Source: CP2-2F sp034432555 (GTDB taxonomy: Bacteria > Chloroflexota > Anaerolineae > Aggregatilineales > UBA2796). From it: a DNA stretch of 64,000 nucleotides. A program made the position numbers and the translations under genes. The DNA lies in contig DAOUBW010000013.1 in NCBI GenBank assembly GCA_034432555.1, positions 186,001 through 250,000 of the forward strand, read 5' to 3'. Of this stretch, positions 8,371 through 16,382 are shown piece by piece. Positions within the stretch are counted from its first letter, which is position 1. Every line of letters starts with the position of its first letter. The notes beneath the pieces were generated by a model. The model made no database searches. It was not told the origin of the DNA and was given only the letters and a program-made list of their open reading frames with translations.

Positions 8371-9477
8371 GTGCCGAGAGAACCTAAACAACCCAAAGAA
8401 AAACCTGCCGCGCCATCGGCTGATGCCCAAGATTCCAGCCCACGTGATCAGGCGATTGAAAAGACCCTGCAAGAGCTGACCAAACGCTTTGGCGAAGGCA
8501 CCATCATGCGCTTGGGCGATGCCCAACATCTGCGCGTGAACATCGTGCCGACTGGCTCGCTCGCTGTTGATTTGGCACTCGGCATTGGCGGCTTACCACG
8601 CGGGCGCATCACCGAGATTTACGGGCCCGAAAGCAGCGGCAAAACGACGCTCTGCTTACACACCATCGCAGAGGCGCAGGCACGCGGCGGCATTTGTGCC
8701 TTTGTGGATATGGAACACGCCCTTGATCCAATCTATGCCGAGCGGCTGGGTGTGGATGTTGGCAATCTCTATATCGCGCAGCCGGATACGGCGGAGCAGG
8801 CGCTGGAGATCACAGAGGCGTTGGTGCGCTCTGGTGCGCTGGATGTGGTGGTGCTGGATAGTGTGGCAGCCTTGGTGCCAAAAAATGAGATCGAGGGCGA
8901 GATGGGCGACTCATTTGTTGGATTGCAGGCACGCTTGATGAGTCAGGCACTCCGTAAATTGGTGGGTGCCATCAAGAATACCGATACTGCCATGATTTTC
9001 ACCAACCAGCTTCGTGAGAAAATCGGTATTATGTTCGGCTCCCCGGAAACAACAACCGGCGGGCGTGCTTTGAAGTTCTATGCCAGCGTGCGCCTTGATA
9101 TCCGCAAAATTCAGGCGATCAAGCAGGGCGAAGAAGTGGTGGGCAACCGCACCCGTGTTAAGGTGACCAAGAACAAGGTAGCGCCGCCTTTCCGCCAAGC
9201 TGAGTTCGACATCATGTACAACGAGGGCATCAGCAAGTCCGGTGATATTCTCGATCTGGGCGTGAGCATGGGCATCATTGATAAGCGCGGCGCGTTCTTC
9301 CGCTTTAAGGACGGCATGTTAGGGCAAGGGCGCGAGAATGCCAAGCAGTATCTGCGCGAAAATCCCGCGGTTGCCTATGAGATTGAGATGCTCATCCGCG
9401 AGAACAGCGCGGCACTGCCCGCCAGCCTGATCAGCAGCGCCGCCGATGAGGCAGCACCCGCCGCCCTAGACGAATAG
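8371..9477 (+). CDS. recA: RecA recombinase
   Basis: ATP-dependent strand-exchange protein and LexA co-protease. The Walker A box GPESSGKTT sits near residue 82, then MEHALDPIYAERLGVD, Walker B VVVLDSVAALVPKNEIEGEMGD, loop L2 region IFTNQLREKIGIMFGSPETTTGG, and the C-terminal domain with GDILDLGVSMGIIDKRGAFFRF. The frame is open to a TTG at 8344, but GTG 8371 fits the promoter and family length better (368 residues). A GAGAG lies a few bases upstream. Monocistronic and convergent with modB, with three bases between the stops. Confidence 0.97.
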   Translation: MPREPKQPKEKPAAPSADAQDSSPRDQAIEKTLQELTKRFGEGTIMRLGDAQHLRVNIVPTGSLAVDLALGIGGLPRGRITEIYGPESSGKTTLCLHTIAEAQARGGICAFVDMEHALDPIYAERLGVDVGNLYIAQPDTAEQALEITEALVRSGALDVVVLDSVAALVPKNEIEGEMGDSFVGLQARLMSQALRKLVGAIKNTDTAMIFTNQLREKIGIMFGSPETTTGGRALKFYASVRLDIRKIQAIKQGEEVVGNRTRVKVTKNKVAPPFRQAEFDIMYNEGISKSGDILDLGVSMGIIDKRGAFFRFKDGMLGQGRENAKQYLRENPAVAYEIEMLIRENSAALPASLISSAADEAAPAALDE

Positions 9478-9480
9478 CCC

Positions 9481-10290
9481 TCACAAGGGCATCTCGGTGT
9501 CGTTCGTTTCTTTCCGCATTAGCAGGCTCGCCGCCAATAAGCTGAAAAAAGCGATGGCGGCGAGGATCAAACTCGCCCAAAGGGCAGCGTTCAGATCGCG
9601 CTCGAAAATGCCGTAGATTAACAGCGGCATGGTCTGCGTGCGCCCACTGAGGCTGCCCGCAAAGAGGATCGTCGCGCCGAACTCACCCAGTGCGCGTGTC
9701 CAGCATAGCGTGGCGCCCGCGCCCAACCCACGCATGGCAAGCGGCAAGGTGATCAGGCGAAACAGCGTCAGTCCATCTGCGCCATCCACACGCGCCGCCG
9801 CCTCCAACTCATGTGGCACCCCCTGAAAGCCGACCATTGCCGCACGGATATAAAAAGGCGCCGCCACAAAAGTTTGGGCAACGATCACAGCAGCGGTCGT
9901 AAAGGGCAAGTTGATGCCCAGCTCTGAGAGGATACCACCGAATGTACCGCGCCTGCCAAAGGTGATCAGCAATGCCAACCCTGCTACCGAAGGCGGCATG
10001 ATGATCGGCATTTGGAGCAGGATCAGCAAGGCGCGGCGTAAGGCGAAGCGCCGCCGCGCCAACAGATAGGCAAGCGGCGTGCCAAAGAGCAACGCTAGCC
10101 CAAGCGTGATGGCTGTGGTGAACAGGCTGAGCAGCACAGCGTTCTGAACTGCCTCTGCCGAAGTGCCTTCCCAGCCGCGGCTGCCAATACCGCGCACCGC
10201 CAAAACCATCAGCGGTAAGGCGAACAAGCACAGTGCTGCCGCACTTGCCGACCACAACGCAATATTGCCTACAAGCAAGTAGCGACGCAT
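9481..10290 (-). CDS. modB: Molybdate-type ABC transporter permease
   Basis: Integral membrane permease of a molybdate (or tungstate) importer. 269 residues with five to six hydrophobic segments. The cytoplasmic EAA loop reads ELEAAARVDGADGLTLFRLITLPLAMRGLGAG, and the ModB-typical GEFGATILFAGSLSGRTQTMPL follows. It starts seven bases after modA and ends at the recA stop. No ATPase gene (modC) follows. Confidence 0.88.
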   Translation of the reverse strand: MRRYLLVGNIALWSASAAALCLFALPLMVLAVRGIGSRGWEGTSAEAVQNAVLLSLFTTAITLGLALLFGTPLAYLLARRRFALRRALLILLQMPIIMPPSVAGLALLITFGRRGTFGGILSELGINLPFTTAAVIVAQTFVAAPFYIRAAMVGFQGVPHELEAAARVDGADGLTLFRLITLPLAMRGLGAGATLCWTRALGEFGATILFAGSLSGRTQTMPLLIYGIFERDLNAALWASLILAAIAFFSLLAASLLMRKETNDTEMPL

Positions 10291-10297
10291 CAGATGC

Positions 10298-11158
10298 CTA
10301 GCGGTTAGGGGTGACGGTTGGCTCAGCCGTTGCGGCAGGCACTGGATCAGGCGGTGGCAAGAAGTTCCACTTCGTCAGGATAGCTTGCCCTTCCTCACTC
10401 AGCACAAATGCTACGAATGCACGGGCGAGTTGTGGCTCGGCGGCGTTTTTAAGGGCAGCGATGGGAAAGGTGGCAAAAGTGTTCACTTCATCAGGAATCT
10501 CAATAGTGGTTACTGACTCTGCCACTTCGGGCGAAATATCCGATGGATAGAGGATGGTTGCATCACCTTCGCCCAGCGCAATTTTAGCGATCACTTGCCG
10601 CACGTTTTGTTCTTCCGAGACGAGGTTCGCCAAGACTGCCTGACGGTAACGCTCACCATAGTCGGGCAGTGCTGCTAATTTTTCAAGAGTTGTCTCGGTA
10701 TACTCGCGGGCGGGCGAACTCGCAATGGGCAGGATCAGCTTGACGTTGGGCTTGGCAAGGTCGCGCAAGGTTTCAATCTGGGCGGGATTGTCTTTTGGCA
10801 CAATGATTACAAGCCGATTGCTGGCAAACACTTCCACCTGATCGGCGGTGAGCGATTCTTCCACCAACAGGTTCATTTGGCGCAGGTTGGCGCTGGCGAA
10901 TACATCAGCAGGCGCCCCTTCAGCGATTTGTGTGGCAAGGATGGCAGAGTTGTTAAAGTTCAGCACGACGCGCACGCCGTCGTTAGCTGCCTCAAACTGT
11001 GCCGCGATCTCGCTGAACGCTTCGCGCAGCGTGGCAGCTGCAAAAACAGTCACTTCACGCGATCTTTGCGCGGCTGCGCTGAAAGGCATCGCCAAAGCGA
11101 CTATGCTTAACAACAGATATAGTCCGAAATGGCGCATGTGGAAATTTTGTACAAGCAT
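10298..11158 (-). CDS. modA: Molybdate-binding periplasmic/lipid-side protein
   Basis: Substrate-binding protein of the molybdate importer. An N-terminal signal peptide (hydrophobic core about residues 12-25, ending SAAAQ) precedes the mature start REVTVFAAATLREAFSEIAAQFE, the ModA signature; SNRLVIIVPKDNP, the ligand-loop region IASSPAREYTETTLEKL and EGDATILYPSDI follow. ATG 11158 has AAGGA seven bases upstream. It has no lipobox Cys. A Pro-rich tail ends the protein. First gene of the modAB pair. Confidence 0.88.
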   Translation of the reverse strand: MLVQNFHMRHFGLYLLLSIVALAMPFSAAAQRSREVTVFAAATLREAFSEIAAQFEAANDGVRVVLNFNNSAILATQIAEGAPADVFASANLRQMNLLVEESLTADQVEVFASNRLVIIVPKDNPAQIETLRDLAKPNVKLILPIASSPAREYTETTLEKLAALPDYGERYRQAVLANLVSEEQNVRQVIAKIALGEGDATILYPSDISPEVAESVTTIEIPDEVNTFATFPIAALKNAAEPQLARAFVAFVLSEEGQAILTKWNFLPPPDPVPAATAEPTVTPNR

Positions 11159-11190
11159 GTCATATCCTTCAATTTGTTGGGCATTTGTAC

Positions 11191-11218
11191 TTGATTTTTA
11201 GCCTATATTGCATAGAAT
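11191..11218 (+). promoter_or_regulatory. Candidate greA promoter
   Basis: TTGATT (11191-11196), 16-base spacer, TAGAAT (11213-11218), which would give a leader of about 220 bases. In that leader ATCGCC (11281-11286), an 8-base loop and GGCGAT (11295-11300) precede a T-rich run, a weak attenuator-like hairpin. The rest of the 11159-11442 gap shows nothing I can name. Confidence 0.35.
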
Positions 11219-11442
11219 TACAATTATAGACATGCAGCGCGCACCTCTCTCAATGCTGCGCCGTATATTTGATTTATGCTATCGCCATATCAGAGGCGAT
11301 TTTATTTTCTTGGATGGCATGTTCGTAAAATGGATGGTGTGTATTTCCGCACCCACACTTTGCACACCCTTAGCTATATCCCCTTTTGAAGTGAAGGGCT
11401 AAGCGTTTAATACTCTTTTGAAGCAAACTAAAGGAGTCCATC

Positions 11443-11925
11443 ATGTCCGATCAACCGCAATATCTAACAGCAGAAGGGTTACGCGAACTTGAAGAAAAGC
11501 TCGCCTATCTGCGGAATGTGCGGCGCCCTGCTGTGGCGGAACGTTTGCATCAGGCGCTTTCAGAAGGCGGTGAGCTAACCGAAAACGCCGAATATGACGA
11601 TGCCAAGAACGAGCAGTCGTTTCTCGAGGGTGAGATTCTGCGCCTTGAGAACATCCTGAGTAACGCGCAAATTATCGAGGAAAACGAAGATGCGCCACAG
11701 GGCGTCATCAAGCTCGGTAATCGCGTCACCATTCAAGAGAAAGGCAAGCGCACGCAGGAAACGTTCCAGATCGTTGGTCAGGCAGAGGCAAATCCGCGTG
11801 AGGGCAAAATCTCCAACGAGAGTCCGCTTGGCAAAGCGCTCATCGGGCGCAAACTTGGCGATAAGGTGACCGTTAAAGCACCCGACGGCGATATTGTCTA
11901 CACCATCAAGGCGATCAACAAATAG
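11443..11925 (+). CDS. greA: Transcription elongation factor GreA
   Basis: Rescues backtracked RNA polymerase by stimulating transcript cleavage. 160 residues, the usual length. The N-terminal coiled coil carries the catalytic acidic tip in GGELTENAEYDDAKNEQ (Asp/Glu near 41-48), followed by LEGEILRLENIL and the globular domain with NESPLGKALIGRKLGDKVTV. AAGGAG lies at 11431-11436, six bases before the ATG. It converges on fmt with a single base between the stops. Confidence 0.96.
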   Translation: MSDQPQYLTAEGLRELEEKLAYLRNVRRPAVAERLHQALSEGGELTENAEYDDAKNEQSFLEGEILRLENILSNAQIIEENEDAPQGVIKLGNRVTIQEKGKRTQETFQIVGQAEANPREGKISNESPLGKALIGRKLGDKVTVKAPDGDIVYTIKAINK

Positions 11926-11926
11926 C

Positions 11927-12874
11927 CTAGCCCAACTGCGCTCCGAGAATTGCACCGTGCCCGTTCAGAAAGGCGCCTATCGGCTGCGCGGCTTTGCTTG
12001 CGAGCTGCACTTTTTGCGGCAGGTAAAGCCCGCTGCCCGTGCCAACCGCGATGCCTTCCGCCGAGGCGATCACCTTGCCCACCGCGGCACTGCCCACTTG
12101 CACCGTGACTGAATCGGGCGCGCCATTGGGCAGAATTTTGAGCAGTTGCCCATCCCAATAGCTATACGCAATCGGGTAGGGATAGTAAGCGCGTACCTGA
12201 CGAGCAATCTCGGCGGCGGGCGCTGCCCAATTGATCTGCCCGTCTTCCTTTTTGAGCATCGGCGCGTAGGTGTGTAGGCTGTCGTCTTGTGGCTGCGGCG
12301 TCAGGCTGCCACTTAGATAATCGCGCAGCGTCTCGATCAACAGATCGCCGCCGAGTGCCGCCAACTTATCGTGCAGCGTTTGCCCCGTCTCGTTCGGCGC
12401 GATGGGAACAGACCGCGCACGCAGCAGCGCACCTGTATCCAGCCCGGCGTCCATCTGCATGATGGTAATGCCCGTCTCCGAATCGCCAGCGCGAATGGCA
12501 GCCTGAATCGGCGCCGCACCACGCCAACGCGGCAGTAGCGAGGCGTGGACGTTAATGCAGCCATAGCGCGGCAAATCCAGCACATTTTGGCGCAGAATCT
12601 GCCCGAAGGCTGCCACCACAATCAGATCAGGGTCGTATGCCTGAAGCTGCTCAAAAACGCCTACTTCCCGTAGTTTTTGTGGCTGCAAAAGTGGCACGCC
12701 ATGCGCGGCTGCCACCTGTTTCACCGGCGGCGCTTGCAGTTTTTGCCCACGTCCCGAAGGGCGATCCGGCTGGGTGACGACGCACACCACCTGAAAATCG
12801 GGCGCCCTGAGCAAGGCTTGCAACGGCGGCACGGCGAAATCGGGTGTCCCCATGAAAATGACGCGCTGTGGCAA
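11927..12874 (-). CDS. fmt: Methionyl-tRNA formyltransferase
   Basis: Formylates initiator Met-tRNA. The N-terminal domain starts VIFMGTPDFAVPPLQALL, then VVTQPDRPSGRGQKLQAPPVK, the catalytic NVHASLLPRWRGAAPIQAAI and MQMDAGLDTG (Asn, His and Asp all present). The C-terminal OB fold follows. The open frame runs back to a TTG at 12928, but that overlaps the upstream gene by 47 bases. TTG 12874, eight bases after that gene's stop and downstream of AAAGG, gives 315 residues, the classical length, with the first beta strand intact. I chose it. Confidence 0.93.
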   Translation of the reverse strand: MPQRVIFMGTPDFAVPPLQALLRAPDFQVVCVVTQPDRPSGRGQKLQAPPVKQVAAAHGVPLLQPQKLREVGVFEQLQAYDPDLIVVAAFGQILRQNVLDLPRYGCINVHASLLPRWRGAAPIQAAIRAGDSETGITIMQMDAGLDTGALLRARSVPIAPNETGQTLHDKLAALGGDLLIETLRDYLSGSLTPQPQDDSLHTYAPMLKKEDGQINWAAPAAEIARQVRAYYPYPIAYSYWDGQLLKILPNGAPDSVTVQVGSAAVGKVIASAEGIAVGTGSGLYLPQKVQLASKAAQPIGAFLNGHGAILGAQLG

Positions 12875-12881
12875 GGGTGCT

Positions 12882-13073
12882 TTAGCCTTTCTTTGGGTAG
12901 AGTCCGGCGATGATGAACAGCCCAACAATGATCATGATGCTGACCAGCAGGAACGCCTGCACGCCTGACCAATTTAGGCTGTTGGCGATGAAAATGCCGA
13001 TCACGCCTAACACAATCACGACGATATTCAGGATACGGCGTGGCACATGCCCAAAGGGGCTTTGTGGGTTCAT
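12882..13073 (-). CDS. Small two-helix membrane protein
   Basis: 63 residues: a short polar N-terminus, two hydrophobic helices (about 13-32 and 38-57) separated by NSLNWSGVQ, and a basic GLYPKKG end. It is directly upstream of fmt and probably co-transcribed with it. No family recognised. The clean two-helix pattern and tight coupling to fmt argue that it is real. Confidence 0.6.
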   Translation of the reverse strand: MNPQSPFGHVPRRILNIVVIVLGVIGIFIANSLNWSGVQAFLLVSIMIIVGLFIIAGLYPKKG

Positions 13074-13232
13074 CTGTCACTTCCTCTTAGACGTCTCAAG
13101 CCTGCCGCACAGTATAGCTCAAGTGAAGCGTGTATGGAACGGCTTGTGGTTAGTGAGGGCAGCCATAGGTAGCGTTCACGGGCAGGCACGCTATAATTTC
13201 CGCGTGTGTTAAGCTATCTTGCGGAGTTTCTT

Positions 13233-14021
13233 GTGACTATACGCCGATCCTCACCGATGACGCGCCGTGCCTTCCTGAGCCTGTTAGGCATCTCTGCGCT
13301 GGGTGCCGCGCTGCCTAACCTGATCAGCAGCGCGGAAAAGATACCCTTTCGCGTGCCGCCTACACTGATGTTCCATACCAAAGACCGTTGGAAGATGCCG
13401 CGCATTTTGGCATGGCTGCGTGATGAAGGCTATGAAAGCGTTAGCTACGCGGACTTGCTGAGCGCGCTGGAAGGCAAAAGCGCCCTACCCGAAAAGCCCA
13501 TTATCATCACCATTGATGACATCGCCTCCAACTACATTCAGCCATACTTTTTGGCGATGGCGGACGAGGTGGACAAGGTAGGCTATCGCGGTGTGTTCGG
13601 TGTAGTCACCCGCCATTCGCCAACGCGCAGCCCGAAGGCGTGGGCGCAACTGCGCGAGTTGGTTGAGCGCGGTTGGGAGTTGGACACGCACACCACACAT
13701 CACAGCCTGCTACCGCCGCTCTCTATGGCAGATTTGCGCGAGGAAATCGTTGAATCTGCCCAATGGATTGCTGAGGGGACCGGGCGCGCACCACTGACCT
13801 TGATCGTGCCGTATGGCGCGGTTTACAGGCGTGGCAGAGAGTTTGATCCGCGCATTTTCGAGGTGGCGGCAGAAGCAAACCTTGCCTTTGTGGTTGGCAT
13901 TGTGGGTGGGCGCTTCATCGGTGCAGAGTCAAGCGCACCGCATTACGTTGGGCGTGTGGGCATCGGCACGGATCACGTGCAAACGGCATGGTGGATTGAG
14001 CATTTTCATAAAGAATCGTAG
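13233..14021 (+). CDS. Polysaccharide deacetylase (NodB-like), exported
   Basis: Predicted metal-dependent carbohydrate N-deacetylase. NodB motifs are visible: motif 1 IITIDDIASN (TxDD, with I in place of the usual G after the DD pair), motif 2 HTTHH near residue 155, motif 3 VPYGAVY. The N-terminus has TRRAFLSLLGISALGAALP, a twin-arginine-like signal. GTG 13233 has GGAG six bases upstream, better than the open-frame start at 13206 or the ATG at 13257, which lacks a ribosome site. It precedes murA by six bases, so a cell-envelope role is likely. Substrate is unknown. Confidence 0.8.
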   Translation: MTIRRSSPMTRRAFLSLLGISALGAALPNLISSAEKIPFRVPPTLMFHTKDRWKMPRILAWLRDEGYESVSYADLLSALEGKSALPEKPIIITIDDIASNYIQPYFLAMADEVDKVGYRGVFGVVTRHSPTRSPKAWAQLRELVERGWELDTHTTHHSLLPPLSMADLREEIVESAQWIAEGTGRAPLTLIVPYGAVYRRGREFDPRIFEVAAEANLAFVVGIVGGRFIGAESSAPHYVGRVGIGTDHVQTAWWIEHFHKES

Positions 14022-14027
14022 GCAACT

Positions 14028-15326
14028 ATGCAGCAGTTCATCATTGAAGGCGGCTACGCACTTAACGGCAGCCTTGAGGTTGGCGGCAACAAGAACTCCG
14101 TGATCAAGCTGATGGCAGCCTGCCTGCTGACCGATCAGCCCGTCACCCTCACCAATGTGCCGAGCATCTCTGATGTGCGCGTGATGGCAGATATTTTGCG
14201 TGGGCTTGGCGCAGCCGTTGCCTATGACGAGTCGGCGCGCAGAATGACCATTCACGCCGAAAATTTGCACACACACCGCGTTAATCCGCAGCTTTCGCAG
14301 AAGTTGCGTGCCAGCATTGTGCTGGCGGGCGCGCTGCTTGGCAGATTGGGCGCTGTTTCGCTGCCGCTGCCCGGCGGTGATGTGATCGGGCGGCGGCGGC
14401 TGGATACACACCTGATCGCGCTCCAAAAACTGGGCGTGACCGTGACGGTGGAACACGGCTTCCACATGAACGCGGATGGCTTGCAGGGCGCAAACATCCT
14501 GTTGGATGAGGCAAGCGTCACTGCCACTGAAAATGCAGTCATGGCAGCGGCACGCGCCAAGGGCACAACGATTATCCGTAACGCGGCAAGCGAACCACAT
14601 GTGCAAGATTTGTGCAACCTGTTGGTGATGCTTGGCGTGCCAATGGAAGGCATTGGCTCTAACCAGATCACCATTCAAGGCGTGGATCGCTTGGGCGGTG
14701 GCACCTTTCGGGTTGGCGCCGATTACATTGAGGTGGCGAGCTACATCGGCGCCGCGGCAGTCACGGGCGGCGAGGTGTTGATCAAGAACGCCGATCCGCA
14801 GCACCTCACCATGATTGAGTTGGTGTATAACAAGCTAGGCGTGGTCTGGGAAGTGCGCGGCGAAGATGTTTTTGTGCCGCGTGGGCAGTCAATGCGCGTC
14901 CAGAATGACTTTGGCAACCGCATTCCTGTCATCAAGGCGCAGCCTTGGCCTGCGTTCCCTTCGGATTTGCTCAGCATCGCCCTGCTGGTTGCTACGCAGT
15001 CCTCCGGCGCCGTGATGTTCCACGAGTGGATGTACGACGGGCGCTTGTTCTTCACCGATAAGCTGGCAAGCATGGGCGCGCGCATTGTGCTGTGCGATCC
15101 GCACCGCGCATTGGTGCAAGGGCATACGCCGCTGCACGGCGATCTCACCATCAGCAGTCCGGATATTCGCGCCGGCATCACCTTACTGTTGGCGGCGCTG
15201 TGTGCGCGTGGCACGACTGTGATCGGCAACATCCACCACATTGATCGCGGCTATGAGCGTGTCGAACAAAAGCTCAGTGCGCTTGGCGCAAAGATTGAGC
15301 GCGTCGAGGTCAGCGCGGCAGGCTGA
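14028..15326 (+). CDS. murA: UDP-N-acetylglucosamine 1-carboxyvinyltransferase, Asp-for-Cys form
   Basis: First committed step of peptidoglycan synthesis: transfers enolpyruvate from PEP to UDP-GlcNAc. 432 residues. Lys22-Asn23 of GGNKNSVIK are present. The catalytic-loop motif reads LPGGDVIGRRRLD: residue 118 is Asp (codon GAT at 14379-14381), where most bacteria have the Cys that fosfomycin alkylates. SVTATENAVMAAA and the FPSDL Asp are conserved; the surrounding QPWPAFPSDLLSIA differs from the common PYPGFPTDLQ, hinting at a divergent subfamily. It follows the deacetylase by six bases, an apparent operon. Confidence 0.92.
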   Translation: MQQFIIEGGYALNGSLEVGGNKNSVIKLMAACLLTDQPVTLTNVPSISDVRVMADILRGLGAAVAYDESARRMTIHAENLHTHRVNPQLSQKLRASIVLAGALLGRLGAVSLPLPGGDVIGRRRLDTHLIALQKLGVTVTVEHGFHMNADGLQGANILLDEASVTATENAVMAAARAKGTTIIRNAASEPHVQDLCNLLVMLGVPMEGIGSNQITIQGVDRLGGGTFRVGADYIEVASYIGAAAVTGGEVLIKNADPQHLTMIELVYNKLGVVWEVRGEDVFVPRGQSMRVQNDFGNRIPVIKAQPWPAFPSDLLSIALLVATQSSGAVMFHEWMYDGRLFFTDKLASMGARIVLCDPHRALVQGHTPLHGDLTISSPDIRAGITLLLAALCARGTTVIGNIHHIDRGYERVEQKLSALGAKIERVEVSAAG

Positions 15327-15335
15327 GCTGCTTGC

Positions 15336-15364
15336 TTGACAAGGCGATCAGTGCGATTTACAAT
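15336..15364 (+). promoter_or_regulatory. Strong promoter of the CarH-like gene
   Basis: TTGACA (15336-15341), 17-base spacer, TACAAT (15359-15364). The start would fall near 15371, leaving a leader of only about 15 bases before GTG 15386 with no Shine-Dalgarno sequence. A CarH-type repressor would be expected to bind over this promoter, but I see no obvious operator repeat. Confidence 0.7.
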
Positions 15365-15385
15365 GATCCTTAACTTAGACAAAAA

Positions 15386-16381
15386 GTGGACAAGCGTTAT
15401 CTAAAAATGCGGCGGCAGCTCGAAGACTATTCCGACGAACCCATCTATAACATGAAGGCTGTGGAGCAGCAGACCGGTATTTCTGCCGCAACGCTGCGCG
15501 CCTGGGAACGCCGCTATATGCTGGTGGAGCCAAAACGGACCGCCAGCGGCTACCGCCTCTATTCCGACCGTGATATTGCCCTGCTGCGCTGGGTGCGCCA
15601 GCAAATGAACGACGGTATGACGATCAGCCGCGTGGTTGCCCTGCTGGATTCGGCGCGGCACAGCGGCGAACTCATCTACATTGATCCGCAAGACGCACTG
15701 CCACAGCCAACCCGTAATGCGCCGCTGCCGCCCTCCGATTTTGTGCAGCCACTGGTACAAGCACTCGTCAGCCTTGATAACAACCGTGCCGACGAGGTCA
15801 TTGAACAGGCATTCGTGCTGTACACCATGTCCACTGTCTATGTTGAGCTAATCACGCCCGCGCTGATCGAAATCGGTGAGATGTGGCATCGCGGCGAAAT
15901 CTCCATCTCCATTGAGCATTACGCGACGACCTACTTGCGCGGGCGGCTGCTTGGCTTACTGCAAGCCTACTTACACCGCCACGATATGCCCATGATTATG
16001 GTTGGCTGCGCGCCCGGCGAACGCCACGAGATCGGCGCGCTCATCTTCGCCGTGATGCTGCGCCAGCAAGGCTTTAACGCGGTCTATCTTGGGCAAGACG
16101 TGCCAGTTGAGGACATTGTGCAGACCGCCTTACAAGAGCGCGCCGCCATGATCTGCCTCTCCGCCAACACTGCCGCCTCAGCACTGGCACTGCGCCAAGT
16201 GCAAGGCTTGCTGGCAGAAGGCGGTAGACCCAATCCGCCGCTGTTTGGCTATGGCGGACGCGCTTTTGATACCGATCCAAGCCTGCGCGATCAGGTGCCG
16301 GGCTACTATCTCGGCAACGACCCACGCGACTCACTCAGCTTAATCGCCACCCTGCTGCGTGTAGGGCGCAACGCCACATAG
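15386..16381 (+). CDS. CarH-type B12-dependent photoreceptor repressor (MerR family)
   Basis: MerR-type DNA-binding domain at residues about 20-90 (YNMKAVEQQTGISAATLRAW, then ERRYMLVEPKRTASGYRLY), a linker, then a cobalamin cap and Rossmann domain. The photoreceptor residues known from Thermus CarH are present with the right spacing: Trp167-His168, Glu177-His178 (W+10, +11) and the lower axial ligand His214 in ERHEIG. Such proteins bind adenosylcobalamin as a dark tetramer that falls apart in light. GTG 15386 has no ribosome site; ATG 15407 is an alternative. No carotenoid genes are adjacent. Converges on tal-pgi with one base between stops. Confidence 0.88.
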   Translation: MDKRYLKMRRQLEDYSDEPIYNMKAVEQQTGISAATLRAWERRYMLVEPKRTASGYRLYSDRDIALLRWVRQQMNDGMTISRVVALLDSARHSGELIYIDPQDALPQPTRNAPLPPSDFVQPLVQALVSLDNNRADEVIEQAFVLYTMSTVYVELITPALIEIGEMWHRGEISISIEHYATTYLRGRLLGLLQAYLHRHDMPMIMVGCAPGERHEIGALIFAVMLRQQGFNAVYLGQDVPVEDIVQTALQERAAMICLSANTAASALALRQVQGLLAEGGRPNPPLFGYGGRAFDTDPSLRDQVPGYYLGNDPRDSLSLIATLLRVGRNAT

Positions 16382-16382
16382 C

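Noticed and set aside
9477..9490. GCCCT-CACA-AGGGC hairpin at the recA/modB junction
   Set aside because: Only five pairs, overlaps the recA stop, no T tract; too weak to call a terminator.
11159..11442. Molybdenum-cofactor riboswitch before modA
   Set aside because: The modA leader is short on the minus strand and shows no multi-stem structure.
13929..14804. Long minus-strand open frame of 291 codons opposite murA
   Set aside because: Fully antisense to a clear MurA; the His/Cys-rich product is typical of a shadow frame.
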